This document shows, piece by piece, positions 16,665 to 25,235 of a stretch of DNA of 64,000 nt (position 1 is the first letter of the stretch; the number at the start of each line of letters is the position of its first letter). The translations under genes and the position numbers were made by a program. The DNA is from JAZIHH01 sp036678685 (GTDB lineage Bacteria; Bacillota; UBA4882; UBA10575): assembly GCA_036678685.1 (NCBI GenBank), contig JAZIHH010000028.1, forward strand, positions 1-64,000, written 5' to 3'. The notes beneath the pieces are model-generated. The model did not search any database, was not told where the DNA came from, and saw only the letters and a list, made by a program, of their open reading frames with translations.

Positions 16665-17420
16665 ATGTTCCGGGGCTTTTTACGACAGGTCTTTTTTTCG
16701 CTTTCGTTTCTGCTCTTGTTTTCCATGAATCACATCGATTTTATTGCTCATGTGCCTGTCGGGGAGCATCCCTTGGTTGTAGCTTGGGAGGGAACAGGCC
16801 TGGCGCCCGAGGAAATAGAGGTTGAAGGATGGAAAAAAATTGATGACCGTTTTTCCAATCTTGCCACGTTACAAAAAAAAGCGGAGGAAGTAAAACGGCG
16901 GTTACGGTTAAAAACAGATCATCCCCTTTACTGCGGTGAAGAACCGGGGTTTGTCTTTGTAAACCTGGACGGCTTTTTACCCGGGGGAAGCCGGGTGCTA
17001 GTGACTTTTCAAGCGGTCAGGAAAGGAACGGGGGAGGAAGAAACACATTGCGGGTTGACCGCGTTTGCCCCGCCGGTGCCCGATTTACGCGACTATTTAC
17101 GCCGCCTGGAGCGGGCGGTGACGCCAATAACAGGGGATTTTCCCTTCAAGGCCGCCCTGCGGGGACAATGGCCGGGACGCCTCACGGAAGAACAGGCAAC
17201 GGAGTTGATGGAGAAAGTTTTTGCCCGTTTACGCGCGGACCTTATTTCCGGAGGACCGGCGGGGGTGGCAGGACAATGGCTGGGCTGTTCACATCAACTG
17301 GGTGAAGGGGTGAGGACGGAAGCGGGCCGGGTCAATCTGGAATTTGCTTACCGGTATGACGTACGGAATGATGTGACGCATGTTATCTTGGGGACACCGA
17401 GGGTGCCATACGGACTATAG
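16665..17420 (+). CDS. YwmB-like (TATA-box-binding-like fold) secreted protein
   Basis: The 251-residue protein has an N-terminal signal-like hydrophobic segment (residues 5-21). It then has the YwmB pattern IEVEGWKKIDDRFSNLATLQKKAEEV and a C-terminal LGEGVRTEAGRVNLEFAYRYD stretch. YwmB proteins are conserved near spoIID in spore-formers and have no settled function. Here it lies 5.6 kb upstream of spoIID; the murA found between them in Bacillus is absent from the window. ATG 16665 follows GGGAGGTG. Confidence 0.75.
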   Translation: MFRGFLRQVFFSLSFLLLFSMNHIDFIAHVPVGEHPLVVAWEGTGLAPEEIEVEGWKKIDDRFSNLATLQKKAEEVKRRLRLKTDHPLYCGEEPGFVFVNLDGFLPGGSRVLVTFQAVRKGTGEEETHCGLTAFAPPVPDLRDYLRRLERAVTPITGDFPFKAALRGQWPGRLTEEQATELMEKVFARLRADLISGGPAGVAGQWLGCSHQLGEGVRTEAGRVNLEFAYRYDVRNDVTHVILGTPRVPYGL

Positions 17421-17521
17421 GGGCCGGGAAAAGGGTGGCCGGAGGTCACCCAGGCCTTTGTCTTCCGGGAAAGACGGTCACGTTTCTAAGGCTTGTCCGG
17501 GCGTGCTTGCCGGGCACTTGC

Positions 17522-17577
17522 CTTACGGGACCTCCCTGTCCCGGAAGTCAACGCGCCGCGTCCTGCGGCTTGGCCCG
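17522..17577. repeat. Dispersed GC-rich repeat with two hairpins (copy at 17.5 kb)
   Basis: This 56-bp core matches the three cores of the tandem array at 31.2-31.7 kb with a few changes. It contains GGGAC/GTCCC and GCCGC/GCGGC hairpins in tandem. It sits in the 349-bp gap 17421-17769, which holds no gene. That gap also contains GGCCGGGAGAAAAA-type direct repeats at 17670-17700. Confidence 0.7.
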
Positions 17578-17769
17578 GCAAGTCCGCCCGTCCTCGCCAA
17601 GAAACGTCGGGTCCGTCTTTCCGAGGTCGCCCGGGTCCTGCTCTCCTCCGGCCCGGTTGGGCCGGGAGAAAAAGGGGTGGCCGGGAGAAAAAAGGGTGGC
17701 AAGGCAGGACTTTCGGCGCATCATGGATAATTATTTACCGCAACGAGAGGCCGGCCGGGAGGGGTGCGC

Positions 17770-18642
17770 GTGAAAAGGGCAGTGTTGATTTTCCTTATTA
17801 TTATTGCCGGACTATTAGTGACAGAGCTTTCTGTTGCCGGTTATGTCCAGTTGGGAGCGGATTGGGGACTGGAGGGGGAAAACCTGGTCCTTAAATCCGC
17901 GGGCGTTCAATGGTGGTCCGGAACAGGGTGGGGACTGCGCGGCGCCTACCGCCCGGGGGAAGAGGATTTCTCCGGGGCCTTGCTTTACAAAACAAGAGAA
18001 GGAAGATGGACAACCCTTTATACTGGCCTGGGCGCGCGGGATCTCTTAAATGTTTCCCGCACTCCGTTTAAAAAACGGGTGGAGCTTGTTACCGGTCTCG
18101 AACTGGAGCTGGGCGGCTTTCTTCCCGGACTCTCCACCGCCTGCGAAATCCGGCTTGTGCCCGCGGCTTTACTGGCGACAGGAGAAGAACCGGGCAAGGA
18201 GTTTTCCCCTTTTCTAGGGGTGGCGTTAAATTACCGTTTCGGCGAAAGGCAGGGAGTATTTACGGGGCAAAGCGTCTCTGCGGAGGAAATTGATTTACTG
18301 GCGCGGTTGATTACGGCCGAGGCGGGGGGAGAACCCTACGAGGGGCAAGTGGCCGTGGGAGCGGTGGTGATTAACAGGGTGAAGAGTCCCAAATTCCCCA
18401 ACAGTATCCGGGAGGTTATTTACCAGAAAGGGCAATTTTCCTCCTTGCCCAAGCTCCCGGGGATTGTCCCGACCCAGTCGGCGCGGCGGGCGGCCCAGGA
18501 AGCTTTAAACGGCAAGGATCCGAGCGGCGGGGCTTTGTATTTTTACAACCCGGATCTAGCTTCACCGGAAGGAAAAAGGTTTTTTACCACCTCCGGCTTG
18601 CGGGTTACGGTGCGCATTGGCAACCATGTGTTTTTGAAATAA
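17770..18642 (+). CDS. Cell-wall hydrolase (SleB-like) with N-terminal beta-rich domain
   Basis: This 290-residue secreted protein has a signal peptide (about residues 3-25). Residues 26-160 form a glycine/aromatic-rich region of alternating pattern ending GVALNYRFGE, reminiscent of a small beta-barrel or beta-sandwich. Residues 172-290 form the SleB/CwlJ-type hydrolase domain: LARLITAEAGGEPYEGQVAVGAVV, where the Glu of TAEA is the expected catalytic acid, then the GALYFYNPD region. SleB enzymes lyse spore cortex. GTG 17770 has GGGAGGGG upstream; GTG 17764 is an alternative. The 3' end overlaps the convergent DUF1638 gene by 38 bp. The N-terminal domain was not recognised. Confidence 0.8.
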   Translation: MKRAVLIFLIIIAGLLVTELSVAGYVQLGADWGLEGENLVLKSAGVQWWSGTGWGLRGAYRPGEEDFSGALLYKTREGRWTTLYTGLGARDLLNVSRTPFKKRVELVTGLELELGGFLPGLSTACEIRLVPAALLATGEEPGKEFSPFLGVALNYRFGERQGVFTGQSVSAEEIDLLARLITAEAGGEPYEGQVAVGAVVINRVKSPKFPNSIREVIYQKGQFSSLPKLPGIVPTQSARRAAQEALNGKDPSGGALYFYNPDLASPEGKRFFTTSGLRVTVRIGNHVFLK

Positions 18643-19375
18643 TCCTTTCCGCGCGGATGATTTCCTCCCAATCATAAACACCGGCGGTCCGGCAGCCGGG
18701 CTGGACCACCAAAAAATCCTCGTTATTCCAGTGCCCGGAGACGAGGTTTTTTATTAACCGGATGTCCCCGGGAAGCTCCACATATTTTTTGCCGCCGGCA
18801 GCCGCGGCGGCCCGGCATTTTTCGGCATAGCCCGGATGATCGGTTTCCGGGATCCGGATAAAGATTAGTTCGTCCTCTTTTTCCTTGGGGTGCAGGAGCT
18901 CCCATAGATACTCGGCGTTTTCCCTCCCGTACCGTTGGACATAATCTTCGAAACTTTGGCCCGGAACCCCCTGGATATTGAGCCGGCGGGGAAAACTGTC
19001 GTCCCCCCGTTCACAACAGCCGGTGGTATAAAAGGGCCGGCTGGGATTGGCGCCGAAGTATTTCTGGAATTTTCTTTTGGAACCAAGAAACAGGGTGCAA
19101 CAGTCATGGGCCCGGGGGATGACCAGAGGGATGGTGCGGGCGGCCAGGTTGACCGTGGCGTTGCCGCATAACCCGTATCCCAGAAGAACGGCGTCGTATT
19201 TTCTTTCCCTTCCGGATGCCCGGTCGATCCGCTCCTGAAGAATGGCGCGGAGAGCATCGCTATTCTGATGGGACCCGATTTCCGTAAATTCCAAATCAAC
19301 CCGGTGGGGAGAACGGGCCACGCAATAACAGATTTCCCGCGTAAAGATTTCACAGGCAATGAGTTTGAACAGCAT
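18605..19375 (-). CDS. DUF1638 family protein
   Basis: The 256-residue soluble protein matches DUF1638: AVLLGYGLCGNATVNLAA, IPRAHDCCTLFLGSKRKF, YTTGCCERGDD, and a C-terminal PGDIRLIKNLVSGHWN region. Several cysteines and histidines cluster in the middle and could bind metal. Family members are often found beside corrinoid methyltransferase genes in anaerobes, but none is adjacent here. The biochemical role is unknown. ATG 19375 follows AGGAGG. Confidence 0.8.
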   Translation of the reverse strand: MLFKLIACEIFTREICYCVARSPHRVDLEFTEIGSHQNSDALRAILQERIDRASGRERKYDAVLLGYGLCGNATVNLAARTIPLVIPRAHDCCTLFLGSKRKFQKYFGANPSRPFYTTGCCERGDDSFPRRLNIQGVPGQSFEDYVQRYGRENAEYLWELLHPKEKEDELIFIRIPETDHPGYAEKCRAAAAAGGKKYVELPGDIRLIKNLVSGHWNNEDFLVVQPGCRTAGVYDWEEIIRAERIISKTHGCQCAP

Positions 19376-19461
19376 AGACGGTTTCCTCCTGGCCTTGCTA
19401 CATTTTCTCCGCCGGGTTGACCCCGGGCAAAAGGCAAAGGGCGATGATTACGGGTTATGGC

Positions 19462-19857
19462 TTAATCTTTTTTTTTGCGTTTAACCGCGGTTCCATAAAT
19501 CTGCAGGTGAAAACTGCCGGATGCGTAGGGGTTGACGGTGATATGCTGCCTCACGTTTATAATCGCGTCCGCTCCCAACAGCGCCGCGCGTCTCTTCAGT
19601 TCTTCCACGGCAATAAAAGAAGCCTTCTCCTGCCCGCTCTGTTTCAAACACCACCTGCCATAGTACCGGCGCCATAGGTTGCCGGCGGCGTTCTCTGTTT
19701 CTTCCCCGTCCCGGCAGTTTTTCGCATGTTTTTTCAACAGCTTTTTAAGGGGCGAGAAGAACTTTCTGTTGGTAATCTGGAAAAAAACTGGCCCAATTAT
19801 TTCGTAGTCTTCCGGGAGGTCGCCGTTGGTGACAAGAATATTGCCGGATTCGTTCAC
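19462..19857 (-). CDS. YbjQ-like domain protein
   Basis: About 131 residues. The N-terminus NILVTNGDLPEDYEIIGPV and the later ELKRRAALLGADAIINVRQH followed by an IYGTAVKR end match the pattern of YbjQ/UPF0145-type proteins, a small pentameric fold of uncertain function. A lysine/arginine-rich insertion of about 30 residues sits in the middle. GTG 19857 has GCAGGTGA upstream; GTG 19866 is an alternative start. It is followed at 18605 by the DUF1638 gene in the same direction. Confidence 0.6.
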   Translation of the reverse strand: MNESGNILVTNGDLPEDYEIIGPVFFQITNRKFFSPLKKLLKKHAKNCRDGEETENAAGNLWRRYYGRWCLKQSGQEKASFIAVEELKRRAALLGADAIINVRQHITVNPYASGSFHLQIYGTAVKRKKKD

Positions 19858-20088
19858 AAAATTCACCTGCCATGATCGCTATTGTCATTTTTTATAAGGC
19901 GGATAACCGCCGGATCTACATCATTCTTCTGTTCCACCTTGATTTCCTGCCGGAAGAGAGGAGAAAATAAAGGCGTTTTCGGGGAGATGGCGGCGAACAG
20001 CAGGAAATCAGAGGAATAATGAGAATATAGAAGGGAGAAAGTCAACTATGCTCCGAGGGTCCGGGCGGGTGACAAAGAGGGTGATCGT

Positions 20089-20877
20089 TTGATTGAACTG
20101 GGTAAATTGGAATCGATCCTGGAAGAATTGGCCCCAGCGAAAATCGCCGACCACTATGATCCGCCCCGCTATCAGGTGAAGCCTAAAACCGGGCCAAAGG
20201 TGGGGAAAATCGGGGTTTGTGTTGACCCGACGGAAACAAATATCCGTTCCGCCGCCCGGAAAGGCGTTGAATTGCTAATCAGCCACCATCCCTGGCAGGG
20301 GGAGGCTGCGGATGAGATCGAAACGAGAGGGATGGGAATTTTTCTGCTTCACAGTGCCTGGAACAAAGCACGGGAAGGGAATAATATTACGCTGGCGCGC
20401 CTTTTGAATCTTACGGATCCGGTGTTCGAAGATGATGCCGTCCTGGGCGCGACCGATCTGCTCTTTAAAGATCTGCTCACCTGTTGCCAGCGGATCCTGG
20501 AAGTAAATTTTCTTCCCTATACCGGGGATTTGAACTCCTGGGCCGGAAAGGTGGCGGTGGTTTCCGGCCCCGGTTTTTGGCCGGTATATAAAGAAAAATG
20601 GTGCCACTGGCTGGCCAGCGGCTGCCGTACAATTCTTTCTTCCGAACTGACCCGGTATAGCATCGGCTTTTTCTCCCGCCACAATATTAACCTGGTTGAT
20701 TTGGGCCACAGTATCATGGCCAAACCGGGGATGAAGCACTTGACTTATACCTTGCAAAACCGGTTGAAAATCTTCGGCTGCGAGGTGGGGTTTTTCCCTG
20801 ATACCTACAGCATTGATTATTATACCGGCTCCATTTACCCCGGCCTGAGTGACTATTATACGGAAGAGGAGGATTAG
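20089..20877 (+). CDS. NIF3-family dinuclear metal protein
   Basis: The 262-residue product has the NIF3 elements LLISHHPWQG (about residues 63-72, first metal histidines) and VDLGHSIMAKPGMKHL near residue 205. NIF3 proteins bind two metal ions; some act as GTP cyclohydrolase-like enzymes but most lack a proven role. A TTG start at 20089 with GAGGGTGAT upstream is used; no ATG is available in frame nearby. It is first of a tight unit with coaX and hflX, with 3 bp to coaX. Confidence 0.85.
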   Translation: MIELGKLESILEELAPAKIADHYDPPRYQVKPKTGPKVGKIGVCVDPTETNIRSAARKGVELLISHHPWQGEAADEIETRGMGIFLLHSAWNKAREGNNITLARLLNLTDPVFEDDAVLGATDLLFKDLLTCCQRILEVNFLPYTGDLNSWAGKVAVVSGPGFWPVYKEKWCHWLASGCRTILSSELTRYSIGFFSRHNINLVDLGHSIMAKPGMKHLTYTLQNRLKIFGCEVGFFPDTYSIDYYTGSIYPGLSDYYTEEED

Positions 20878-20880
20878 GCA

Positions 20881-21660
20881 ATGATCCTGGTTCTGGATGT
20901 GGGTAATACCCAGATTTTGCTGGGAGTTTATGAAGGAAAAAGACTGGTCGCCGATTGCCGGCTTTCTACGGAAAGACGCCGGACAGCCGATGAGTACGCC
21001 CTGGTGATTACGACTTTTCTGGCCCAGAAGGGCCTGGCGGTGGAGCAAATCAAAGCAGTGGTTTTATCGAGCGTGGTACCGCCGGTTACTGCTTCTTTTA
21101 TTGAAATGTCCCGGTGTTGCTTCCGTTGTGAGCCGCTGGTCGTCGGACCCGGAATCCGGACCGGGCTGCCTATTCGTTACGAGAATCCCCGGGAGGTGGG
21201 GGCGGACCGGGTGGTGAATGCCGTGGCGGCCGTCCATCTCTACGGGCCGCCGGTCATTATTGTTGACTTTGGCACCGCCACCACTTTATGCGCAGTCAAT
21301 GAAGAGGGCGAGTATTTGGGAGGAATAATCGTCCCGGGAATCGGGATTTCGGCGGAAGCCCTCTTTCAATATGCCGCCAAGCTTCCCCGGGTGGAGTTGA
21401 CAGCTCCCCCCAGCGTAATCGGGAAAAATACGGTCAACAGCATTCAAGCGGGACTGGTCTACGGATATACCGATCTGGTGGACGGGTTAATCCGGCGTAT
21501 GATCAGGGAAATGGGCTGCCGGCCCAAAGTGGTGGCGACCGGGGGCTATGCCCGCATCATTGCCGAAAAAACAGAGCTGATTGCGGAAGTGAATCCCCTT
21601 TTGACCCTGGAAGGATTGCGAATTATTTATGAACTGAATAACGGGGGGAGGGAGGATTGA
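20881..21660 (+). CDS. coaX: Type III pantothenate kinase
   Basis: CoaX catalyses the first step of coenzyme A synthesis. The 259-residue sequence shows the three ASKHA-type motifs: LDVGNTQILLGVYEG at the N-terminus, YENPREVGADRVVNAVAA in the middle, and VDFGTATTLCAVNEEGEYLGG, plus a C-terminal VVATGGYA. Length is standard. Type III enzymes are not feedback-inhibited by CoA. ATG 20881 follows GAGGAGG. The stop overlaps the region of the hflX ribosome site. Confidence 0.96.
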   Translation: MILVLDVGNTQILLGVYEGKRLVADCRLSTERRRTADEYALVITTFLAQKGLAVEQIKAVVLSSVVPPVTASFIEMSRCCFRCEPLVVGPGIRTGLPIRYENPREVGADRVVNAVAAVHLYGPPVIIVDFGTATTLCAVNEEGEYLGGIIVPGIGISAEALFQYAAKLPRVELTAPPSVIGKNTVNSIQAGLVYGYTDLVDGLIRRMIREMGCRPKVVATGGYARIIAEKTELIAEVNPLLTLEGLRIIYELNNGGRED

Positions 21661-21662
21661 TT

Positions 21663-22925
21663 ATGCCCCAACCCGCCCGGGAAAGAGCTGTTCTGGTGGG
21701 GACAGCCGTCGACAGGCCGGGAGTAAGCCCGGATTACGGGATCGAAGAACTGAAAGGGCTGGCGGAATCCGCCGGCGCCCTGGTTACGGCGGTTCTTTAC
21801 CGGCGGGAGGGGCGGCCCGATCCGGCCACCTTTATCGGCCCGGGTAAAGTGGAGGAGCTGCGGCAAACCGTCCGCAAACACCGGGCGGATTTGGTGGTCT
21901 TTGATGATGAACTTACCCCGGTGCAGGTCGGAAATTTGGAAGAAATATTGGCCGTCAAAATCCTCGATCGTACCGGATTAATCCTGGATATCTTCGCCCT
22001 CCGGGCCCGCACCAAAGAAGCCAAGTTGCAGGTGGAAAAAGCCCAACTGGAATATCTTCTTCCCCGTCTCACCGGGAAGGGAAAGGCCCTTTCCCGCTTG
22101 GGCGGAGGCATCGGGACCAGGGGCCCGGGGGAGACGAAACTCGAAGCCGACCGGAGAAAAATCCGGCGCCGGATGGGCGTGGTCAACAAGGAGTTAAAAG
22201 AAGTCCGGGCTCACCGGGATCTACAGCGTTCGCCCAGAGAAAAACTGGGTTGGCCCCTCTTGGCCCTGGTCGGCTACACGAGCGCCGGCAAATCAACGCT
22301 TTTTAAGGCCATGACCGGTGCGCAAGTGGAGACGTCGGAACGGCTTTTTGCCACCCTTGATCCCACCCTCCGGAAAGTGACCCTCCCCGACCGGCAAGAG
22401 GTTTTTCTTGTGGATACCGTGGGTTTCATCAGCAAGCTCCCTCACCAGTTGGTAGAGGCTTTCCGCGCTACGCTGGAGGAGACGGTCCGGGCGGATCTTC
22501 TCTTACACGTGCTTAATCTGGCTGCTCCCGATGTGGAGGAGGAGTATGCCGCCGTGGTCAAGGTCCTTCGCCAACTGGGGATCGAAACCAAACCCCGGAT
22601 TACGGTCTTGAACAAAAAGGATCTGGTGAACAACGAGTTTACCCTTGCCCGGTGGCAACGGATTTTCCCGGAAACGGTGGCAGTGTCGGCCTTGACCGGG
22701 GAGGGGATTCCTCTCTTGCAGGCGAAGATTATGAGTCTTCTGGCCGGCAGGGTTAAAAAGGGAAGTTTTTTCTTCCCCTATGCCGAAGGACGCCTGCTCT
22801 CCCTGATCCATGAAAAAGGCCGGGTCCTGCAGAAAAAATTCCTTCCCGGCGGCGTTTTCCTCGAAGCGGAATTGCCCGGGATTTGGTTCAACCGGTTGCA
22901 AGAGTTCAGAACCTCTTCGCACTGA
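21663..22925 (+). CDS. hflX: Ribosome-associated GTPase HflX
   Basis: HflX splits stalled or stress-inactivated ribosomes. Residues 1-190 form the HflX N-terminal domain with TFIGPGKVEEL and GGIGTRGPGETKLEADRR. The G domain from about 196 carries ALVGYTSAGKSTL (G1), FATLDPTLRKV, DTVGFISKLP (G3) and LNKKDL (G4). A short C-terminal domain ends in an aromatic-rich segment. ATG 21663 has GGAGG seven bases upstream; a TTG at 21657 overlapping the coaX stop is less likely. The protein has 420 residues. Confidence 0.95.
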   Translation: MPQPARERAVLVGTAVDRPGVSPDYGIEELKGLAESAGALVTAVLYRREGRPDPATFIGPGKVEELRQTVRKHRADLVVFDDELTPVQVGNLEEILAVKILDRTGLILDIFALRARTKEAKLQVEKAQLEYLLPRLTGKGKALSRLGGGIGTRGPGETKLEADRRKIRRRMGVVNKELKEVRAHRDLQRSPREKLGWPLLALVGYTSAGKSTLFKAMTGAQVETSERLFATLDPTLRKVTLPDRQEVFLVDTVGFISKLPHQLVEAFRATLEETVRADLLLHVLNLAAPDVEEEYAAVVKVLRQLGIETKPRITVLNKKDLVNNEFTLARWQRIFPETVAVSALTGEGIPLLQAKIMSLLAGRVKKGSFFFPYAEGRLLSLIHEKGRVLQKKFLPGGVFLEAELPGIWFNRLQEFRTSSH

Positions 22926-22942
22926 GGAATAAATAATTTAAC

Positions 22943-22971
22943 GCATATTATCTTCTTCCGTTGCATACGGT
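22943..22971 (+). promoter_or_regulatory. Sigma-E-type promoter of spoIID
   Basis: GCATATT at 22943-22949 and CATACGGT at 22964-22971 are 14 bp apart. This fits the sigma-E pattern (ATATT, then CATAC after about 14 bp). It lies 31 bp before the spoIID start, and spoIID belongs to the sigma-E regulon in Bacillus. Confidence 0.7.
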
Positions 22972-23002
22972 GGATTGATCCCTTTTGGCAACGGAGGAAA
23001 AG

Positions 23003-23953
23003 ATGAAACAAGCCGCCGGCGTTTTTTTTCTTTCCCTGTTTTTTCTCGTCTTGCTCGTCCCTTTTTTTCTCACCCGTTGTTACCGGGAACCCCGGCCGGA
23101 GATTCCTGTCCGCCTTTACTTGACCGGCAAAGGGAAAGTGATCACCCTTGATCTGGAGGATTACCTTGTCGGGGTGGTGGCCGCGGAAATGCCCGCCTCC
23201 TTTCACCCGGAAGCTTTGAAAGCCCAGGCCGTGGCCGCCCGCACTTTGACCGTAAAAAAGATGCGGATTTTTGGGGGGAGCGGGTGCAAGGCCCATCCCC
23301 AGGCGGATTTGTCCGATGATTTCCGGGAAAGCCAGGCCTGGCTCTCCCGGCAGGATCTCATCAAGAAATGGGGTTTTTGGGAGTACTTAAAAAACCAGGC
23401 CCGCATTGAGGAGGCGGTAAAAGCCACCGCGGGGCTGGTTTTAACCTATAATGGAGAAATAATCGAAGCGGTTTATCACTCCACCAGCGGACCACGGACG
23501 GAGAACGCCGAGGAAATCTGGGGCGATTATTATCCTTATTTGCGCAGCACCGAATGCCCCTTCGGACAACATTCGCCCCGCTATCAAGAGGAAAAATTTA
23601 TTCCCTATCCGGAATTCTGGGCAAAACTCGGCGACGGGTTTTCCCCGGGCGCCGGTCCCCCCGCTTTGCGGATTCTGGAGTATACCGCCGGCGGGCGGGT
23701 GAAGACCATTTCGGTGGAAGGGCAACCGCTGCGGGGTGAAACCTTCCGTAGCCGGTTAGGGCTTAACTCCTCACGGTTTACCTTTCAGATGCTGAAGGAG
23801 GGCATCCTGTTCCAAACCGTCGGTTACGGGCACGGGGTCGGTCTCTGTCAGTACGGAGCGGACGGTATGGCGCGGCAAGGTTGGGATTTCCGTTCCATTC
23901 TGAAATATTATTACCGGGGCGTGGAGATTGTCCGTCTCAAAATCTACGGATAA
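23003..23953 (+). CDS. spoIID: Stage II sporulation protein D, lytic transglycosylase
   Basis: This 316-residue protein has one N-terminal membrane segment (about residues 7-26) and a SpoIID/LytB domain: DYLVGVVAAEMPASFHPEALKAQAVAART, in which the Glu of AAEMP is the expected catalytic acid, and a C-terminal GYGHGVGLCQYGADGMARQG. In spore-formers SpoIID, with SpoIIM and SpoIIP, thins septal peptidoglycan to drive engulfment of the forespore. ATG 23003 follows CGGAGG. A sigma-E-like promoter precedes it, and a spoIIQ-like gene follows 42 bp later. Confidence 0.95.
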   Translation: MKQAAGVFFLSLFFLVLLVPFFLTRCYREPRPEIPVRLYLTGKGKVITLDLEDYLVGVVAAEMPASFHPEALKAQAVAARTLTVKKMRIFGGSGCKAHPQADLSDDFRESQAWLSRQDLIKKWGFWEYLKNQARIEEAVKATAGLVLTYNGEIIEAVYHSTSGPRTENAEEIWGDYYPYLRSTECPFGQHSPRYQEEKFIPYPEFWAKLGDGFSPGAGPPALRILEYTAGGRVKTISVEGQPLRGETFRSRLGLNSSRFTFQMLKEGILFQTVGYGHGVGLCQYGADGMARQGWDFRSILKYYYRGVEIVRLKIYG

Positions 23954-23995
23954 TAATGGCATCTCTGGGAAAACTATCTTCCGGAGGTGTTCAAG

Positions 23996-24799
23996 ATGGA
24001 TTGGAGTTTTTTCTCCCGTTTTGGGCGGCGGCTCCGGCGGACAGCCCGTAAACTGATGTATTCCGCGCAAAAGATTGGGCGGCCACTGGCGGAAAAAGTT
24101 GCGACCTTACCCCGCCGCCGTCTTGCCTTGCTCCTGCTCTTCCTGGTTTTTTTGGGATTGACCGTGGTGGCTTATCCCCGCCGCCCGTCCCGGAACGAAT
24201 ACTCTCCGCCCCTCGTCCTTGAAACAGAAGAAGCCTTTCTTCCGGAAAAGATTTTTACCGGCGAAACCGCCTTGGCGCCGGAGGAGAAAAAGGAGGAAGA
24301 GTGGGCTGTTCTTCAGCAACTCCAGGAAGACCTTGCCGAACTGCGCCGGGAGATACAGAACCGGCAGGCGGCGGAAGAACCGGCAGTTACCGTCGAAAAA
24401 CCTGTTTTGCCGGCTTTTGGCCGGCCGGTTCAGGGCAGGTTGCTCCGGACAACCGGCTGGTACCGCCAGGGGAAGGAATGGCGGTATCATTCCGGAGTGG
24501 ATCTAACCCTTCCGGCCGGCCGCAATGTATTGGCCAGCGCGGCGGGGAAGGTAAACGAGGTGCGGGTGGACCCCGTTTTGGGAGGGATGGTGACGATTGA
24601 CCACGGGTCCGGCTGGACCAGTCTCTACGCCCATGTCAGCAGCATCTGTGTAACACCCGGCCGGGAAGTGGAGAAGGGAACCGTTTTGGGAAAAAGTTCC
24701 TTAACCACCTGCGGGCCGGAGCCGGGAATACATTTTGCCCTTTATTATCAAGGAAATCCCGTGGATCCTCTCTCGGTTATCCCCGGACTTTCGGATTAA
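23996..24799 (+). CDS. spoIIQ: SpoIIQ-like M23 (LytM-fold) peptidase-like protein
   Basis: The 267-residue protein has a basic cytoplasmic N-terminus, a membrane segment (about residues 37-57), a Glu-rich coiled region, and a C-terminal LytM fold. The zinc motif HxxxD is present (YHSGVD). The later HxH motif is reduced to a single histidine (PGIHFALYYQG), so the zinc ligand remains but the usual neighbouring catalytic histidine is missing. SpoIIQ works as a forespore membrane anchor pairing with SpoIIIAH. A GG-rich sequence at 23967-23976 fits a sigma-F -10 box. Gene order spoIID-spoIIQ-spoIIID-mbl supports the call. Confidence 0.8.
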   Translation: MDWSFFSRFGRRLRRTARKLMYSAQKIGRPLAEKVATLPRRRLALLLLFLVFLGLTVVAYPRRPSRNEYSPPLVLETEEAFLPEKIFTGETALAPEEKKEEEWAVLQQLQEDLAELRREIQNRQAAEEPAVTVEKPVLPAFGRPVQGRLLRTTGWYRQGKEWRYHSGVDLTLPAGRNVLASAAGKVNEVRVDPVLGGMVTIDHGSGWTSLYAHVSSICVTPGREVEKGTVLGKSSLTTCGPEPGIHFALYYQGNPVDPLSVIPGLSD

Positions 24800-24835
24800 G
24801 CTTGGGATCTTCGAACTGGCTCTTCCTGGGAGAAG

Positions 24836-24864
24836 GTATATTGTCCCTGATCCACCCATATAAT
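24836..24864 (+). promoter_or_regulatory. Sigma-E-type promoter of spoIIID
   Basis: GTATATT at 24836-24842 and CATATAAT at 24857-24864 are 14 bp apart, matching sigma-E spacing. It is 32 bp upstream of the spoIIID start, whose Bacillus counterpart is sigma-E dependent. Confidence 0.65.
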
Positions 24865-24896
24865 TTACTGACAAAAGTGGGGAAAGGGTGAGGGAC

Positions 24897-25187
24897 GTGA
24901 AGGATTATATTCAAAAAAGAGTATTGGACCTCAGCCATTATATAACAGAAAAAAATGCCACCGTGCGTCAAGCAGCCGGGCATTTCGGCGTAAGTAAAAG
25001 TACAGTGCATAAAGATGTGACAGAAAGATTGCCGGGGATTAACAAAGTCTTGGCCAAAGAGGTCAAAAGGATCCTGGAGATCAACAAGGCGGAGAGACAT
25101 ATCAGGGGAGGTGAAGCGACGCGGAGAAAATACCAGACAAGACTAGAAGAACGCGCCAAAAAAGGAGGATATTCCATTAAAACGTAG
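24897..25187 (+). CDS. spoIIID: Sporulation transcription factor SpoIIID
   Basis: SpoIIID is a small DNA-binding protein that activates or represses mother-cell genes. The 96 residues include TVRQAAGHFGVSKSTVHKDV (helix-turn-helix) and the conserved ERLPGINKVLAKEVKRILE and RHIRGGEATRRKY. GTG 24897 gives MKDYIQKR, the usual family N-terminus; an upstream GTG at 24888 adds three residues. Sequence matches the Bacillus protein across its length. It precedes mbl by 48 bp, as in Bacillus. Confidence 0.96.
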   Translation: MKDYIQKRVLDLSHYITEKNATVRQAAGHFGVSKSTVHKDVTERLPGINKVLAKEVKRILEINKAERHIRGGEATRRKYQTRLEERAKKGGYSIKT

Positions 25188-25235
25188 AATTAATGGTTAA
25201 GATTTTGTTTCGCTCCGGAAGGGGATGAAGGCTAA

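Noticed and set aside
17420..17894. Three overlapping plus-strand frames in the gap before the SleB-like gene
   Set aside because: They occupy the GC-rich repeat region in different phases and none has a ribosome site or conserved motif.
19863..20045. A 60-codon minus-strand frame upstream of the YbjQ-like gene
   Set aside because: It has no ribosome site and no recognisable sequence, and overlaps the start of the next gene.
20275..21048. Long minus-strand frame opposite the NIF3 and coaX genes
   Set aside because: It crosses two well-supported plus-strand genes with clear motifs and has no start signal.
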